Positions 1-7,691 of a stretch of 64,000 bases of DNA are shown in pieces (position 1 is the first letter of the stretch; every line of letters begins with the position of its first letter). A model generated the notes under the pieces. The model was not told the DNA's origin and made no database searches. It saw only the letters and a list, made by a program, of their open reading frames with translations. The stretch is from Marinobacter halotolerans (GTDB lineage Bacteria > Pseudomonadota > Gammaproteobacteria > Pseudomonadales > Oleiphilaceae): assembly GCF_008795985.1 (NCBI RefSeq), contig NZ_VMHP01000002.1, positions 992,001-1,056,000 on the forward strand, read 5' to 3'. The position numbers and the translations under genes are program-made.

Positions 1-1
1 G

Positions 2-667
2 CGCCCGCCCGGCCATCACGCTGAGCCGGTTCGGGCGCGGGGCTTCTGTGTTCTGAATAACGTTGCTGTAGCGGCAGCTCATGCTCAGGCAAAACTCGGC
101 TGCGAGCGGGTTTTGATCATCGACTGGGATGCACATCACGGTAATGGTACCCAGGGTATCTTCTGGGCAGACCCGGACGTCCTGTTTTTTGATTCCCATG
201 TTGCCGCCCCATTCTATCCCGGTTCCGGAGATATAGACGAAGTCGGTGCCGGGTTTGGTGAGGGCTACACTGTCAATGTACCGCTTCCGGAATCAGCCGG
301 GGACATCGCTTTTGAAAAGGCATACCGGGAAATACTTGTACCGGCGGCCGACTATTTTAAGCCCGATCTGGTGCTGGTCTCGGCAGGATTCGATCCTCAC
401 CGTAATGATATGGCCCTGAATCTGTCCTACGACGGTTTCAAGGTTATCACGCGCATTATCCAGGAGGTCGCTGACAAGCACTGCGACGGCAAGTTGGCAT
501 TGGTGCTGGAAGGTGGCTACAACCTGACATCCCTGGCAAAGGGCGTTCACGCCGTGCTTGAGACACTCTCGGGGGGAGATGTTCCGGAGTTGTACGAGGC
601 GGGTGTAAAAGAAGTGGAAGAGGCTGCGAAATTCCACCTTTCCGCTTTCAGTGATGAAGACGAGTAA
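2..667 (+). CDS. Histone deacetylase family protein (AcuC/HDAC-like), 5' end outside window
   Basis: This is the C-terminal part of a zinc-dependent deacetylase of the histone deacetylase / acetoin-utilization superfamily. The frame is open from base 2, so the true start lies upstream; the first in-frame GTG is not the real start. Family motifs appear in order: RPPGHHA at the very beginning, the metal-binding DWDAHHGNGTQ near fragment residue 41, FYPGSGD, SAGFDPH (the third zinc-ligand Asp) and LEGGYN near the end. All expected catalytic and metal residues in the visible part are present, so the enzyme is probably active on an acetylated amine or lysine; the substrate is unknown. It converges on the ATP-grasp gene, with a long perfect hairpin between them. 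Confidence 0.93.
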   Translation, partial: RPPGHHAEPVRARGFCVLNNVAVAAAHAQAKLGCERVLIIDWDAHHGNGTQGIFWADPDVLFFDSHVAAPFYPGSGDIDEVGAGFGEGYTVNVPLPESAGDIAFEKAYREILVPAADYFKPDLVLVSAGFDPHRNDMALNLSYDGFKVITRIIQEVADKHCDGKLALVLEGGYNLTSLAKGVHAVLETLSGGDVPELYEAGVKEVEEAAKFHLSAFSDEDE

Positions 668-689
668 CAGGGGGCTGCTTTAACGAAGA

Positions 690-732
690 ACGCCCGTGAT
701 TCTGAAGTCTTGTTGACCAGAATCACGGGCGT
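690..732. terminator. Perfect 14-bp stem hairpin between convergent genes
   Basis: ACGCCCGTGATTCT at 690-703 is exactly complementary to AGAATCACGGGCGT at 719-732, with a 15-base loop. It lies between the stop codons of two convergent genes (667 and 779), so it probably terminates transcription in both directions. There is no long T-run on the plus side, so factor-independent termination is likely but not certain. Confidence 0.7.
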
Positions 733-778
733 CTAAACTGCTACAACTTATTGACTTCTAAATTCGCTGTGCCAGTCA

Positions 779-2086
779 CTAGACGTAGAAGTCCAGGTCC
801 TCCTGAGCTTTCAGCAAGTCCCGCATCTTGATCGGATCGTCCCCGAAGAAGAACACAAGACCCCAGTGAGTACCGAAGGCTGACCGATCAGGAACGGTTT
901 CTTCCGTCGGCGCCACCAGCTCGTGGGACTCGAAGTAGGGGTGGTCCACACATTCAGGCGGCATTTCCAGCTTGCTGACCACACGACGGCGAGGATAAAC
1001 ACCGAAGCAGCCTGCATAACCTTTCGCGCCCTCGACTTCTTTCGGGAAGAACGCAGCAACTTCCTCTTTTGTACTCTTCGGATCGAAAACAAGCATGGAC
1101 GCCTGATAAGCACTGAACCCGTAGGCTTTTTCAATCAGTTCGAAGGCTTTGAAGCCCGGTGGGCGATACGCTACCTCACCAAAGTACATCTCGCCGTCTG
1201 CGGTTACGAAGTACTCTGGGTGAATCAGGCCGAACTTGATATCGAAAGTCTTAATCAGCAGTTCGATCTGCTTGGTGATTGCATTCCTCCAGCTCTCAAG
1301 CTCCTTGGTTGCCGGCACAAATACCGAATAACCCAGAGTGACGTACTCGGAAATGTTGAGGAACTGGATCTTGCCATCGTGAATCCAGGCTTCGACCGCG
1401 AATTCCCAGCCACTCAGGTGGCTTTCCATCAGCAGGGGATATTCCTCATCCGGAATATGCTCGATTTCTTCCAGAGTCCGGATCATCCGGTGGCCCAGGC
1501 AGCCGGCCTTGTCGAACGCCTTGACGTGGATCGGGTCATCCGGGTCGCCGTCGAGTTTCAGCAGGGTCTGGTTGACGCGCTTCATAAAGCGGACGATGTC
1601 TTCTTTTTCGTGGGCTTCCTCAAAGATGCCTACACGAATGCCGCCAAGCTGGGCGCGGCGCTTCATCAGGGCCTTGTCGCGGAACAGAATGGACTGTCCA
1701 TACATGCGAGGGCTGTCCATAAGGACAGAGTTGATCGCACCGGACCATTCAACCGTCTCTTCAAAGAGCGGGATGGCAACATCAACGCCTTCTTCTTTCA
1801 GCCGTACGGCGATCTCCATCGAGCGATCGTTTAACCGGATAAAATCCCATGGAATGAACGGTATGTTGTTGGCGGTACAAAAATCTGCAGCCCACTCCGG
1901 CGCAACAACAATATAGCGACGGTCAAAGTTCTGTGCAGCCTTGATCGCATTGACGCTCCAGCCGAGCAGGGCGATGTAGCCTTTGTTCGGATCCTTCGGC
2001 TTCTCTGTGCCTTTGACCGAGGGCATCTCCGGATCGCGCCATGCTGCTACTTCTGGAGCCAGTTCGCTTGCTGGTGTTATCGACAT
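779..2086 (-). CDS. ATP-grasp domain protein
   Basis: A 435-residue protein of the ATP-grasp superfamily (carboxylate-amine/thiol ligases such as carbamoyl-phosphate synthase or biotin carboxylase). The N-terminal half has a Rossmann-like pre-ATP-grasp segment (IALLGWSVNAIKAAQ, then DVAIPLFEETVEWSG). The middle resembles the ATP-binding subdomain (HVKAFDKAGCLG, LLMESHLSGWEFAVEAW), and a Mg-binding-like GLIHPEYFVTADGEMYFGEVAYRPPG follows. The start is supported by AAGGAG upstream of the ATG. The ligated substrates cannot be read from sequence. It is a single gene convergent with the deacetylase-like gene; a functional link between them is only a guess. A 267-base gap separates it from the next plus-strand gene. 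Confidence 0.75.
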   Translation of the reverse strand: MSITPASELAPEVAAWRDPEMPSVKGTEKPKDPNKGYIALLGWSVNAIKAAQNFDRRYIVVAPEWAADFCTANNIPFIPWDFIRLNDRSMEIAVRLKEEGVDVAIPLFEETVEWSGAINSVLMDSPRMYGQSILFRDKALMKRRAQLGGIRVGIFEEAHEKEDIVRFMKRVNQTLLKLDGDPDDPIHVKAFDKAGCLGHRMIRTLEEIEHIPDEEYPLLMESHLSGWEFAVEAWIHDGKIQFLNISEYVTLGYSVFVPATKELESWRNAITKQIELLIKTFDIKFGLIHPEYFVTADGEMYFGEVAYRPPGFKAFELIEKAYGFSAYQASMLVFDPKSTKEEVAAFFPKEVEGAKGYAGCFGVYPRRRVVSKLEMPPECVDHPYFESHELVAPTEETVPDRSAFGTHWGLVFFFGDDPIKMRDLLKAQEDLDFYV

Positions 2087-2353
2087 TCATTGTTCTCCTT
2101 GCTGTCTACCCGAACTAATTGCGCCGACATTAAAGCGCGCCAGGTAATCTGAGCGTTTAGACAATGTCGTTTTACTGGATTTATGAATCCCAATCAGCCT
2201 TACCAATATAGTCTCTGTGGTTACAAATAGAAAACAAAAGTCCGGAAGTGTTTGCCACCAGATCCCCTGAAGAGCATCGTTGACCTACGATGGATAGCCG
2301 ATTCATACAATTTGGAGCAACCATAGGTACGAACAAATATACTTAAGAGATCA

Positions 2354-2929
2354 ATGCCTTACTGGCGGCCTTTGACAAGGCTCTTGAGGAACTTGCAATT
2401 ACGCCAGGCCAACCCTGCGGCGCCTAACACTGAGGTGCTGGCAGCGTCGCTGAAAGTTATGGCAGCCCCCGGTGGACTGCACGGTCTTTACGCACGTGTG
2501 CCCGAAATGGAAGCCCTGAGTGAACTGCGCCTGCTTGCCGTAGCCATGGGCGATTACCGCCATTCCGGAATTTCCGCAGAGCGAGCCAGAAACTTTCTGA
2601 CCCAGGTGACGGCATTAAACCTGGATCTGTTATCCGGCCAGATGAGCGAAGCCGACCGGGAACGACCGGACGGCCTGGGCGAAATCGTCAATGCACTTTA
2701 TCAGTTTCTGCTTACCAGACTGGGTTATGAGAGCATTCTGGACCGTCTTGTGGACGAAGTGGGGCGGCTGAGCGGCGTGCGTGATGACGATCTGCACCGC
2801 TGGATCAACCCGGAAATGTATGGCTGGTGGGTAGGGCACGGATTTCTCAGCGTTATAAGCCGGGAAACCGGTAAAATCCAAGAATATGAGGACTTTATCC
2901 GCCACTTTTATGCCTGTTATCACCCCTGA
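2354..2929 (+). CDS. Conserved-looking hypothetical protein
   Basis: I do not recognise this 191-residue protein. It has no signal peptide or obvious transmembrane segment and looks mostly alpha-helical. Tryptophans and tyrosines are conspicuous near the C-terminus (WINPEMYGWWVGHG, then FIRHFYACYHP). The ATG at 2354 is preceded by AAGAGA, and an in-frame TAG at 2324 limits upstream extension. It converges on the binding-protein gene with an 11-base gap. Its codon use resembles the neighbouring genes, which supports it as a real gene, but no function is assigned. Confidence 0.6.
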   Translation: MPYWRPLTRLLRNLQLRQANPAAPNTEVLAASLKVMAAPGGLHGLYARVPEMEALSELRLLAVAMGDYRHSGISAERARNFLTQVTALNLDLLSGQMSEADRERPDGLGEIVNALYQFLLTRLGYESILDRLVDEVGRLSGVRDDDLHRWINPEMYGWWVGHGFLSVISRETGKIQEYEDFIRHFYACYHP

Positions 2930-2940
2930 CACCGTGGACA

Positions 2941-3783
2941 TTAATCGCCGGGGTTGCAAATGGAAACGAATCCACTGAAATCCACCAGCTTGTGCCGCAG
3001 CATTTCCGCGGTTGCTGGCTGACTGTTGGCGGCAATCGCGTTGGCGATGATGGCTTCATACCGCCCACTTTCACGAAGCTCGGCCAGTCCCTGGTTGAAT
3101 GCGCGCCTCAGCTCCGGGGCTTTGGTAGAGTCCTTATCAAACAGCAGGTGGTAGTGCGCCTGTCGTAGGGGTTTTGGATGAAACGCAAGCCGGAAAGACT
3201 GGGCTGGAAGCTGATTTTTAATGATTGCTTCGCCGACCACCGGGTCCATCGGGAACAGGTCGATGCGCCCGAGTAGCAGTTTCTTGAAATTTGCCAGATC
3301 AGACGTTGTTACATCTGCCGTAATAAAGCCGCTGTCGATGGTACCGCTGAGCGTGGTGCCGTAGCTGTAATCCTGAGTCAGACCGACGCTTTTGCCTTTC
3401 AGATCGTCAAAAGACGACCATTCGAAATCCTCATCAGCCCGGTGATAGAACACATACTGGTAGGGCAGGATGGACGCTGAATACAAAAACTCCCGGCTTC
3501 TTGCTTCAGTACAGGACCAAACCGCCGACGCCGCATAACGACCCGCCTTAACCATCGCCAGTGATCGCGACCAGGGAAGGAATACCAGCTCGACGTCGTA
3601 GCCTTGAACGCGGAATGATTCACTGACGATCTGCGCAAGAAATCCGTTTTCCGGCAACGCCTGGCTCAGATAGGGAGGCCAGTGTCCGGAGGAGATCTTT
3701 ATTTTCCCGGCAGAGGTCGAACTCTGGCTGAACAGGATCAGCAACAGTGCCGCAAACAGTGGGAAGTACCTTTTAGAGGTCAT
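2941..3783 (-). CDS. Periplasmic substrate-binding protein, family 3 type
   Basis: A 280-residue secreted protein when started at the ATG at 3783. A further open stretch upstream was rejected because this start places a clean signal peptide first (MTSKRYFPLFAALLLILFSQSSTSA). The mature part resembles family 3 solute-binding proteins: ISSGHWPPYLS at the N-terminus, FLPWSRSLAMVKAGRYAAS, a DLKGKSVGLTQDYSYG lobe-2 segment, and a GLAELRESGRYEAI C-terminal helix. No permease or ATPase lies nearby, so it could be an orphan binding protein or a sensory partner rather than part of a transporter. The ligand is unknown, though amino acids are typical for the family. Confidence 0.75.
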   Translation of the reverse strand: MTSKRYFPLFAALLLILFSQSSTSAGKIKISSGHWPPYLSQALPENGFLAQIVSESFRVQGYDVELVFLPWSRSLAMVKAGRYAASAVWSCTEARSREFLYSASILPYQYVFYHRADEDFEWSSFDDLKGKSVGLTQDYSYGTTLSGTIDSGFITADVTTSDLANFKKLLLGRIDLFPMDPVVGEAIIKNQLPAQSFRLAFHPKPLRQAHYHLLFDKDSTKAPELRRAFNQGLAELRESGRYEAIIANAIAANSQPATAEMLRHKLVDFSGFVSICNPGD

Positions 3784-3864
3784 TAAATCGAGACGTCCTG
3801 AGTGGTAGTCATTGCAGAGTAGTATGTTTGGGGAGCAAATTAAACGTTGGTGGTTAATCGTGTG

Positions 3865-3905
3865 AATGGCAATACCGTGAGATGTCGACGCCATTGTGGT
3901 AAAAT
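3865..3905 (+). promoter_or_regulatory. Candidate promoter/operator of the toxin-antitoxin operon
   Basis: An inverted repeat, AATGGC at 3865-3870 and GCCATT at 3890-3895, sits directly upstream of a TAAAAT -10-like hexamer (3900-3905) and 27 bases before the antitoxin start. Antitoxins of this family commonly autoregulate by binding such repeats. The assignment here is inferred from position only. Confidence 0.3.
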
Positions 3906-3931
3906 TAATGTGCCAAATGCCGGGAGGTTTT

Positions 3932-4438
3932 ATGTCAGCAATCACCGAGAAAAAACAAAGCCCCAAAAAGCACGTTGGGCCCGCCAAGGCGAATATAAAA
4001 GCCGTGTACTCGGGTCGAGATGCCGCGAAAGCTCATCGCGGAACCGCTACGGGCAAGTTTGTGTTTTCCGGCGTCCAGGGCGTGAAAAAGATCCGCCGCG
4101 GCGGCAAGGCCAGAGACCTGGATGCTTTGAAGGCCCTATACGACATAGACGACGCCACGCTGTGCAAGCTGTTGGATATTTCCCCGCGCACCCTGGTTCG
4201 ACGTCGTGAAGAGGGCGTCGTGAACAAGGCGGAACTGGATCGGGTAGCCACTTTACAGCTGGTGATGCGTAACGCTGTGGAACTGTTTGAAGGTGACCGG
4301 GAAAAGGCACAGCGCTGGCTGAAGTGTCCGGCGCGAGCTTTGGAGCACCAGTGCCCGATTGATCTGCTGGATACCGAGGCCGGTATTCGTATGGTACGGG
4401 ATCTGATCGGGCAGCTTGAGCACGGCGTGTACCCGTGA
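3932..4438 (+). CDS. Xre/MbcA/ParS-type antitoxin (DUF2384) of a RES-Xre pair
   Basis: A 168-residue antitoxin candidate. The ATG at 3932 is chosen because GGGAGG at 3922-3927 precedes it; a longer open frame upstream lacks such a site. The N-terminal third is basic and probably disordered. The middle holds an Xre-like helix-turn-helix (LCKLLDISPRTLVRRREEG), and the C-terminus has the DUF2384 region (ELFEGDREKAQRWLKCPARALEHQCPIDLL, then a short C-terminal helix) that in this family contacts the toxin active site. The stop codon overlaps the toxin start (GTGA), so the two are translationally coupled. It probably neutralises the RES toxin and represses the operon. Confidence 0.88.
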   Translation: MSAITEKKQSPKKHVGPAKANIKAVYSGRDAAKAHRGTATGKFVFSGVQGVKKIRRGGKARDLDALKALYDIDDATLCKLLDISPRTLVRRREEGVVNKAELDRVATLQLVMRNAVELFEGDREKAQRWLKCPARALEHQCPIDLLDTEAGIRMVRDLIGQLEHGVYP

Positions 4439-4899
4439 AGGCGTACCGGATCACCAAACGGAAGCACAAGGACACCGCGTTTTCTGGATTTGGTGCGCGC
4501 CAATATGGAGGGCGCTGGAATCTCCCCAATTATCCCGCGGTATATCTGTCCGAAAGTATTGCACTTGCTCAGTTGGAAACACTGGTGAATCTGGGTGACG
4601 AGGACAGCCTGAAGAACTATGTGCTGCTCCAGCTTGAGGTGCCGGACAATCTGGTTATGGTCCTGGCAGACGACGCTTACCCGAAAGACTGGAAAGGTAC
4701 ACGAGTGTCCGCGGGCACCCAGGAGATAGGGACTAACTTCCTCATGGACGGAGCGGCGCTTGCACTAGCAGTCCGTTCATGTGTTGTGCCGCAGGAATAT
4801 AATCTCGTTTTTAATCCGGAACATCCTGACGCAGAAGCGGTTATCGAAGAGGGCGTTGAGGTAACGTTCCAGTTTGATGATCGGCTGGTTTCTGATTGA
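4435..4899 (+). CDS. RES-domain toxin (NAD-depleting family)
   Basis: A 154-residue RES-domain protein, the toxin half of the pair. It starts at a GTG at 4435 that overlaps the antitoxin stop. Family landmarks are visible: GGRWN near residue 25, VYLSESIALAQLETLVN near 38-54, the central DW.GT segment, and the AALALAVRSCVVPQEYNLVFNPEHP stretch with the conserved serine. Characterised RES toxins degrade or consume NAD+, arresting growth until the antitoxin recovers. The reading frame is intact. It ends 92 bases before the inverted-repeat end of the mobile segment, so the pair borders the island but lies outside its apparent boundary. Confidence 0.88.
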   Translation: MKAYRITKRKHKDTAFSGFGARQYGGRWNLPNYPAVYLSESIALAQLETLVNLGDEDSLKNYVLLQLEVPDNLVMVLADDAYPKDWKGTRVSAGTQEIGTNFLMDGAALALAVRSCVVPQEYNLVFNPEHPDAEAVIEEGVEVTFQFDDRLVSD

Positions 4900-4975
4900 G
4901 GGGTTTCTATTGTGTGGTTAATATTGTATTTAACATAATATACATTATACGCAGTACGATATACGTTTGAATAAT

Positions 4976-4990
4976 ATTATTACGGATTTT
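4976..4990 (+). repeat. 15-bp direct repeat, copy 1
   Basis: ATTATTACGGATTTT occurs here, immediately outside the left inverted-repeat tip, and again at 5533-5547 upstream of the recombinase pseudogene. The copies are identical over 15 bases and 557 bases apart. This could reflect a recombinase core site, a target sequence or an internal duplication. Confidence 0.75.
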
Positions 4991-5067
4991 TGGACGACCA
5001 CAGAAAGTGCTAAAGAATAGCCACAGAAAGTACTAAATTTTCACAGGAAGTACTAAATTCGTCGCCC
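4991..5067 (-). repeat. Left-end repeat cluster (three 17-bp copies)
   Basis: Copies of CCACAGAAAGTRCTAAA lie at 4998-5014 and 5021-5037, and a variant, TCACAGGAAGTACTAAA, at 5041-5057. They are packed with 3-6 bases between them. The innermost copy is followed by TTCGTCG, matching the CGACGAA that borders the innermost right-end copy. Probable transposase-binding sites. Confidence 0.85.
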
Positions 5068-5595
5068 ACTTTTCTATATCCATGATTTTGAACGTTTTTA
5101 GGTTCTTTCTCGAATAGCGCTTATGGGACGTTCAGTGCCCTGGATTATGGCGGTTAATTTCGATTGTGGAATGGCGTCAGCTCCGACGGAACTCCGCAGT
5201 TTTAGATAATGCCCTAGGCGCGAAAGGTATTAAGCGATGCCAGTGAAAGACATCCCCTAGACCTCTCGATAAGTATCAGGTGAATCGGAGCGCGGATTTT
5301 TGTTATGGCAGCCTCGCAACCTCTCTGTGATATGAGAGAAAACTAGGAGCGGTGTTGTCGATAATCCGGTTTAGACGAGATCCGTCTCCTGACTATTGAA
5401 AACTGTAGTCGTCAGCTCTCGAAGAAATCGACGATACGACGCGCAACCAATGTCATTTTGGGATGATTGGGTCTGCCTGGGTGCCCTGAGCACAATAACT
5501 CTCTACTTAACTTCAGAAATCCGTTAAAAAACATTATTACGGATTTTATCTTTACCCTCTCCTTGCATCCTTGCGGCTTACCGGGAGCTTATCCG
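5068..5595. other. AT-rich left interior of the mobile element without a confident gene
   Basis: No reading frame here has a convincing start, a ribosome-binding site and family similarity together. A short ATG frame at 5237 stops after seven codons. The stretch contains the second copy of the 15-bp direct repeat (5533-5547). An open frame leading into the recombinase extends back to 5467, but its first 43 residues look like translated non-coding sequence. Confidence 0.6.
5533..5547 (+). repeat. 15-bp direct repeat, copy 2
   Basis: Second exact copy of ATTATTACGGATTTT (first at 4976-4990). It sits about 50 bases before the likely start of the tyrosine recombinase pseudogene, a usual place for a recombinase recognition site, although this is not demonstrated. 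Confidence 0.75.
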
Positions 5596-6400
5596 ATGAG
5601 CAAAACCGGCCAGGCACGCGTGCTCACGCCCGAACAGTTCGCCCACCTCTTGGGTGAGATCAAAGAGCATCGTTACCCGGAAAAGAATACGGCTCTGGTT
5701 CAGATCAGCTTCAAGCTCGTACTTCGAGTTCAGGAGATCGCGCTACTCCAGATCAAAGACGTCGCCGAGCTTGGCCCTGGGAGTTCGGGTTCTGGTCAGC
5801 GCTCTTTCAAACTTAAGGAAATCCTTGCGTTGCCTGCGGCTTACACTCAGGGTGCCGATGCGTTGAAGCGGTCCAAATCCGCGTATCAGCGGCGTCGGAT
5901 CAGTTTTAGTGTGCACGACTTCCACCAGCTTGTTCAGCAAATTGAAACCATGGCCAAGGCCGGCGCCGAGATCAAACCTGAGGATTTTTATCCTGAGGTC
6001 AAAAAACATCGTGGTAAATCGCGTGATCTTCCAATGGATGACATCGCGCTGAGAACTGCTATCGAAAATCACCTTGCAATCCGCTTGGCCGCGCGACCTT
6101 CAGTGAAAAAGACCGATCCCCTATTCCTGACTCAAAAAGGAGGCCCCTATTCTCCCAATACTCTCCAGGAACACTTCGCTCTCATGCAGCGGCATTGGGC
6201 AGGTATTGAGCGAGCCAGCTCCCACAGTGGCCGAAGGACTTTAATGACGAATATCATTCATGAACAAAAGAAGTCCGTTAAAGGTCGCTCAAAAGATTGC
6301 TGGCCATGTGTCACCGTCAACAACGCTTATCTACGAAGAATCTCCTGAGGAGTCGTTAAAGGAAGCGTTGCAGGATGCCGGCTACAAATATGTTGGTTAG
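5596..6400 (+). pseudogene. Tyrosine recombinase/integrase, frameshifted near the C-terminus
   Basis: The intact part runs from an ATG at 5596 (GGGAG upstream) and encodes a phage-integrase-family catalytic domain: an early KLVLRVQEIALLQIKD segment (box I region, conserved Arg), then HSGRRTLMTNI (the box II H-x-x-R). Around 6275-6280 the frame shifts by one base. The original frame runs on in non-family sequence to 6348. The next frame instead reads KVAQKIAGHVSPSTTLIYEES, with the expected GH and catalytic Tyr, to a TAG at 6398-6400. One extra base therefore separates R-H-x-x-R from the Tyr, and the protein should be inactive unless the base is a sequencing error or is bypassed. It may once have served cargo integration within the element. 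Confidence 0.85.
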
Positions 6401-6590
6401 TCCAACACCCGAATAACATTTGAAGCGCAGTCGTTATTAGTTTCCACATGCCTCGAATGCCCTTGGTCTGCGTACATGACCGGTTAAAATTTTCAGCTCA
6501 CTTGTCATGAAACTTTTTGATAGCGCCGGATACAGATAGCTGCCCTGCCCCTTCGACATCGACTCATATGACGACTCCGACCCACCCAAC

Positions 6591-7049
6591 GTGGATTTCA
6601 TTGCTAATGGGATACGCCAGACTGAAGAGCGAGGTTGGGTTTGGTCGCAAAGCGAACATTCATATTCGGCGATAACGCGTAACCGGTACCAGAACGTTAG
6701 CCAGGTCTTCGATCGTTTAAGACTCGAACAACATCCTGACAAGACATTTATTGGCAGGATCGAAAAGGGTTTCGATTTTCTGGGCTATCAGTTTGGAGAA
6801 GGTAAACTCACTGTTTCAGCACGAACACATCAGAACCACATTCGTCGCTACACCCGGCTTTATGAGCAGAAGCTACGCCAGCGCTCTTCACGAGAAGATA
6901 TACTGGCGCGCCTTGAGAGGTATCGACGTCGCTGGATCCAATGGACCTTTGCAGGATTACAACCATCGACTTTACACGTAGACCTGCTACATGACTTACA
7001 GGGTTTTACGATGAATTCGGCGCTTCAATCCCAGCCCCAGAAGACCTAG
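6591..7049 (+). pseudogene. Reverse transcriptase (group II-like), C-terminal fragment
   Basis: From about 6691 this frame encodes the thumb-side end of a bacterial reverse transcriptase of the group II-intron-like type: VFDRLRLEQHPDKTFIG, then GFDFLGYQF and a basic C-terminus (RLERYRRRWIQWTFAGL). The palm domain with YxDD is absent. The upstream 100 bases in frame do not resemble the family, and an in-frame TAG lies at 6537. It is thus a 5'-truncated remnant. The frame runs 54 bases into the 3' end of the oppositely oriented PEP-CTERM gene. No intron RNA domains V/VI were recognised by eye. Confidence 0.7.
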
Positions 7050-7691
7050 CGACAACAACGCGAAGGTGCCGGGCTCGGGCACAGACACCGACCTGACAAG
7101 GGCAACGCCATAATCACCATAGGTGATGTTCGTAGAAAAAGGAAATATCGCAAAAGTGGTGCGTGCGTCGCGTAATTGCGGATATGCAGGATTTAACACG
7201 GTTGTATCTTCATCAACCCGAACAAAGCTGAAGAAATCGCCGTCGGCAGCTGAGCCATACCATGCGGCAGCTCTGGAATATGGGTCAGCCGTGCCGTAAT
7301 CATTATCATCCTCGAAAGCGGTGCGTCCGAAAAGGTCTACGAAATCACGGTGTGGGCCAGTTTCAGCGGTATTCCATGACGTGTCAACGGTCTGGCCCGG
7401 ACTTTCGATAGTTGAAAAATTCAGTCCGAAGGTAAAAGAGTTGAAAAGGGCGGCCATTTCAGTGTACGAAGCTAAACGCCAGCCGTCGCTCGCATATGTC
7501 CCAAGTGCGGTGTCGATAGACTGTCCGTCAGTTTCACTCCACTGTAACCATTCTAATCCACCGCCCTGTACGATATTGGATGAAGAAACGCGCGTGTAAC
7601 CAGTGTCGTGGTCGATAAGAACCGCGTGAGTCGTAACGGGCATGGCCACGATGCACGCGGCCAACAAAATCTTTTGGATACACTTATTCAT
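6996..7691 (-). CDS. PEP-CTERM sorting domain protein
   Basis: A 231-residue exported protein with an N-terminal signal peptide (ending near THA, residue 23). Its C-terminal sorting signal has a VPEPGTFALL motif, a hydrophobic helix (SLGLLGLGL) and a basic tail (KRRIHRK). Such proteins are processed by exosortase and are usually surface or exopolysaccharide-associated. The body (DGWRLASYTEMAALFNS, then repeated aromatic and Asp residues) resembles DUF1566-like extracellular domains. No exosortase or PEP-CTERM assembly gene is in the window. It lies inside the inverted-repeat-bounded segment, overlaps the RT remnant at its 3' end and has an AT-rich upstream region. It may be cargo. Confidence 0.8.
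   Translation of the reverse strand: MNKCIQKILLAACIVAMPVTTHAVLIDHDTGYTRVSSSNIVQGGGLEWLQWSETDGQSIDTALGTYASDGWRLASYTEMAALFNSFTFGLNFSTIESPGQTVDTSWNTAETGPHRDFVDLFGRTAFEDDNDYGTADPYSRAAAWYGSAADGDFFSFVRVDEDTTVLNPAYPQLRDARTTFAIFPFSTNITYGDYGVALVRSVSVPEPGTFALLSLGLLGLGLKRRIHRKTL

Noticed and set aside
923-1834. Long plus-strand open frame of 303 codons opposite the ATP-grasp gene
   Set aside because: It mirrors the codon structure of the minus-strand gene, has no ribosome-binding site and no family motifs; the minus-strand product does have recognisable motifs.
5237-5260. ATG frame MPVKDIP followed by a stop, which recalled the start of IS21-type IstA proteins
   Set aside because: Only seven codons, and the following sequence does not continue the family in any frame, so it does not support an istA remnant.
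5467-5595. N-terminal extension of the recombinase from 5467
   Set aside because: The first 43 residues look like translated AT-rich non-coding sequence, and a better start with GGGAG lies at 5596.
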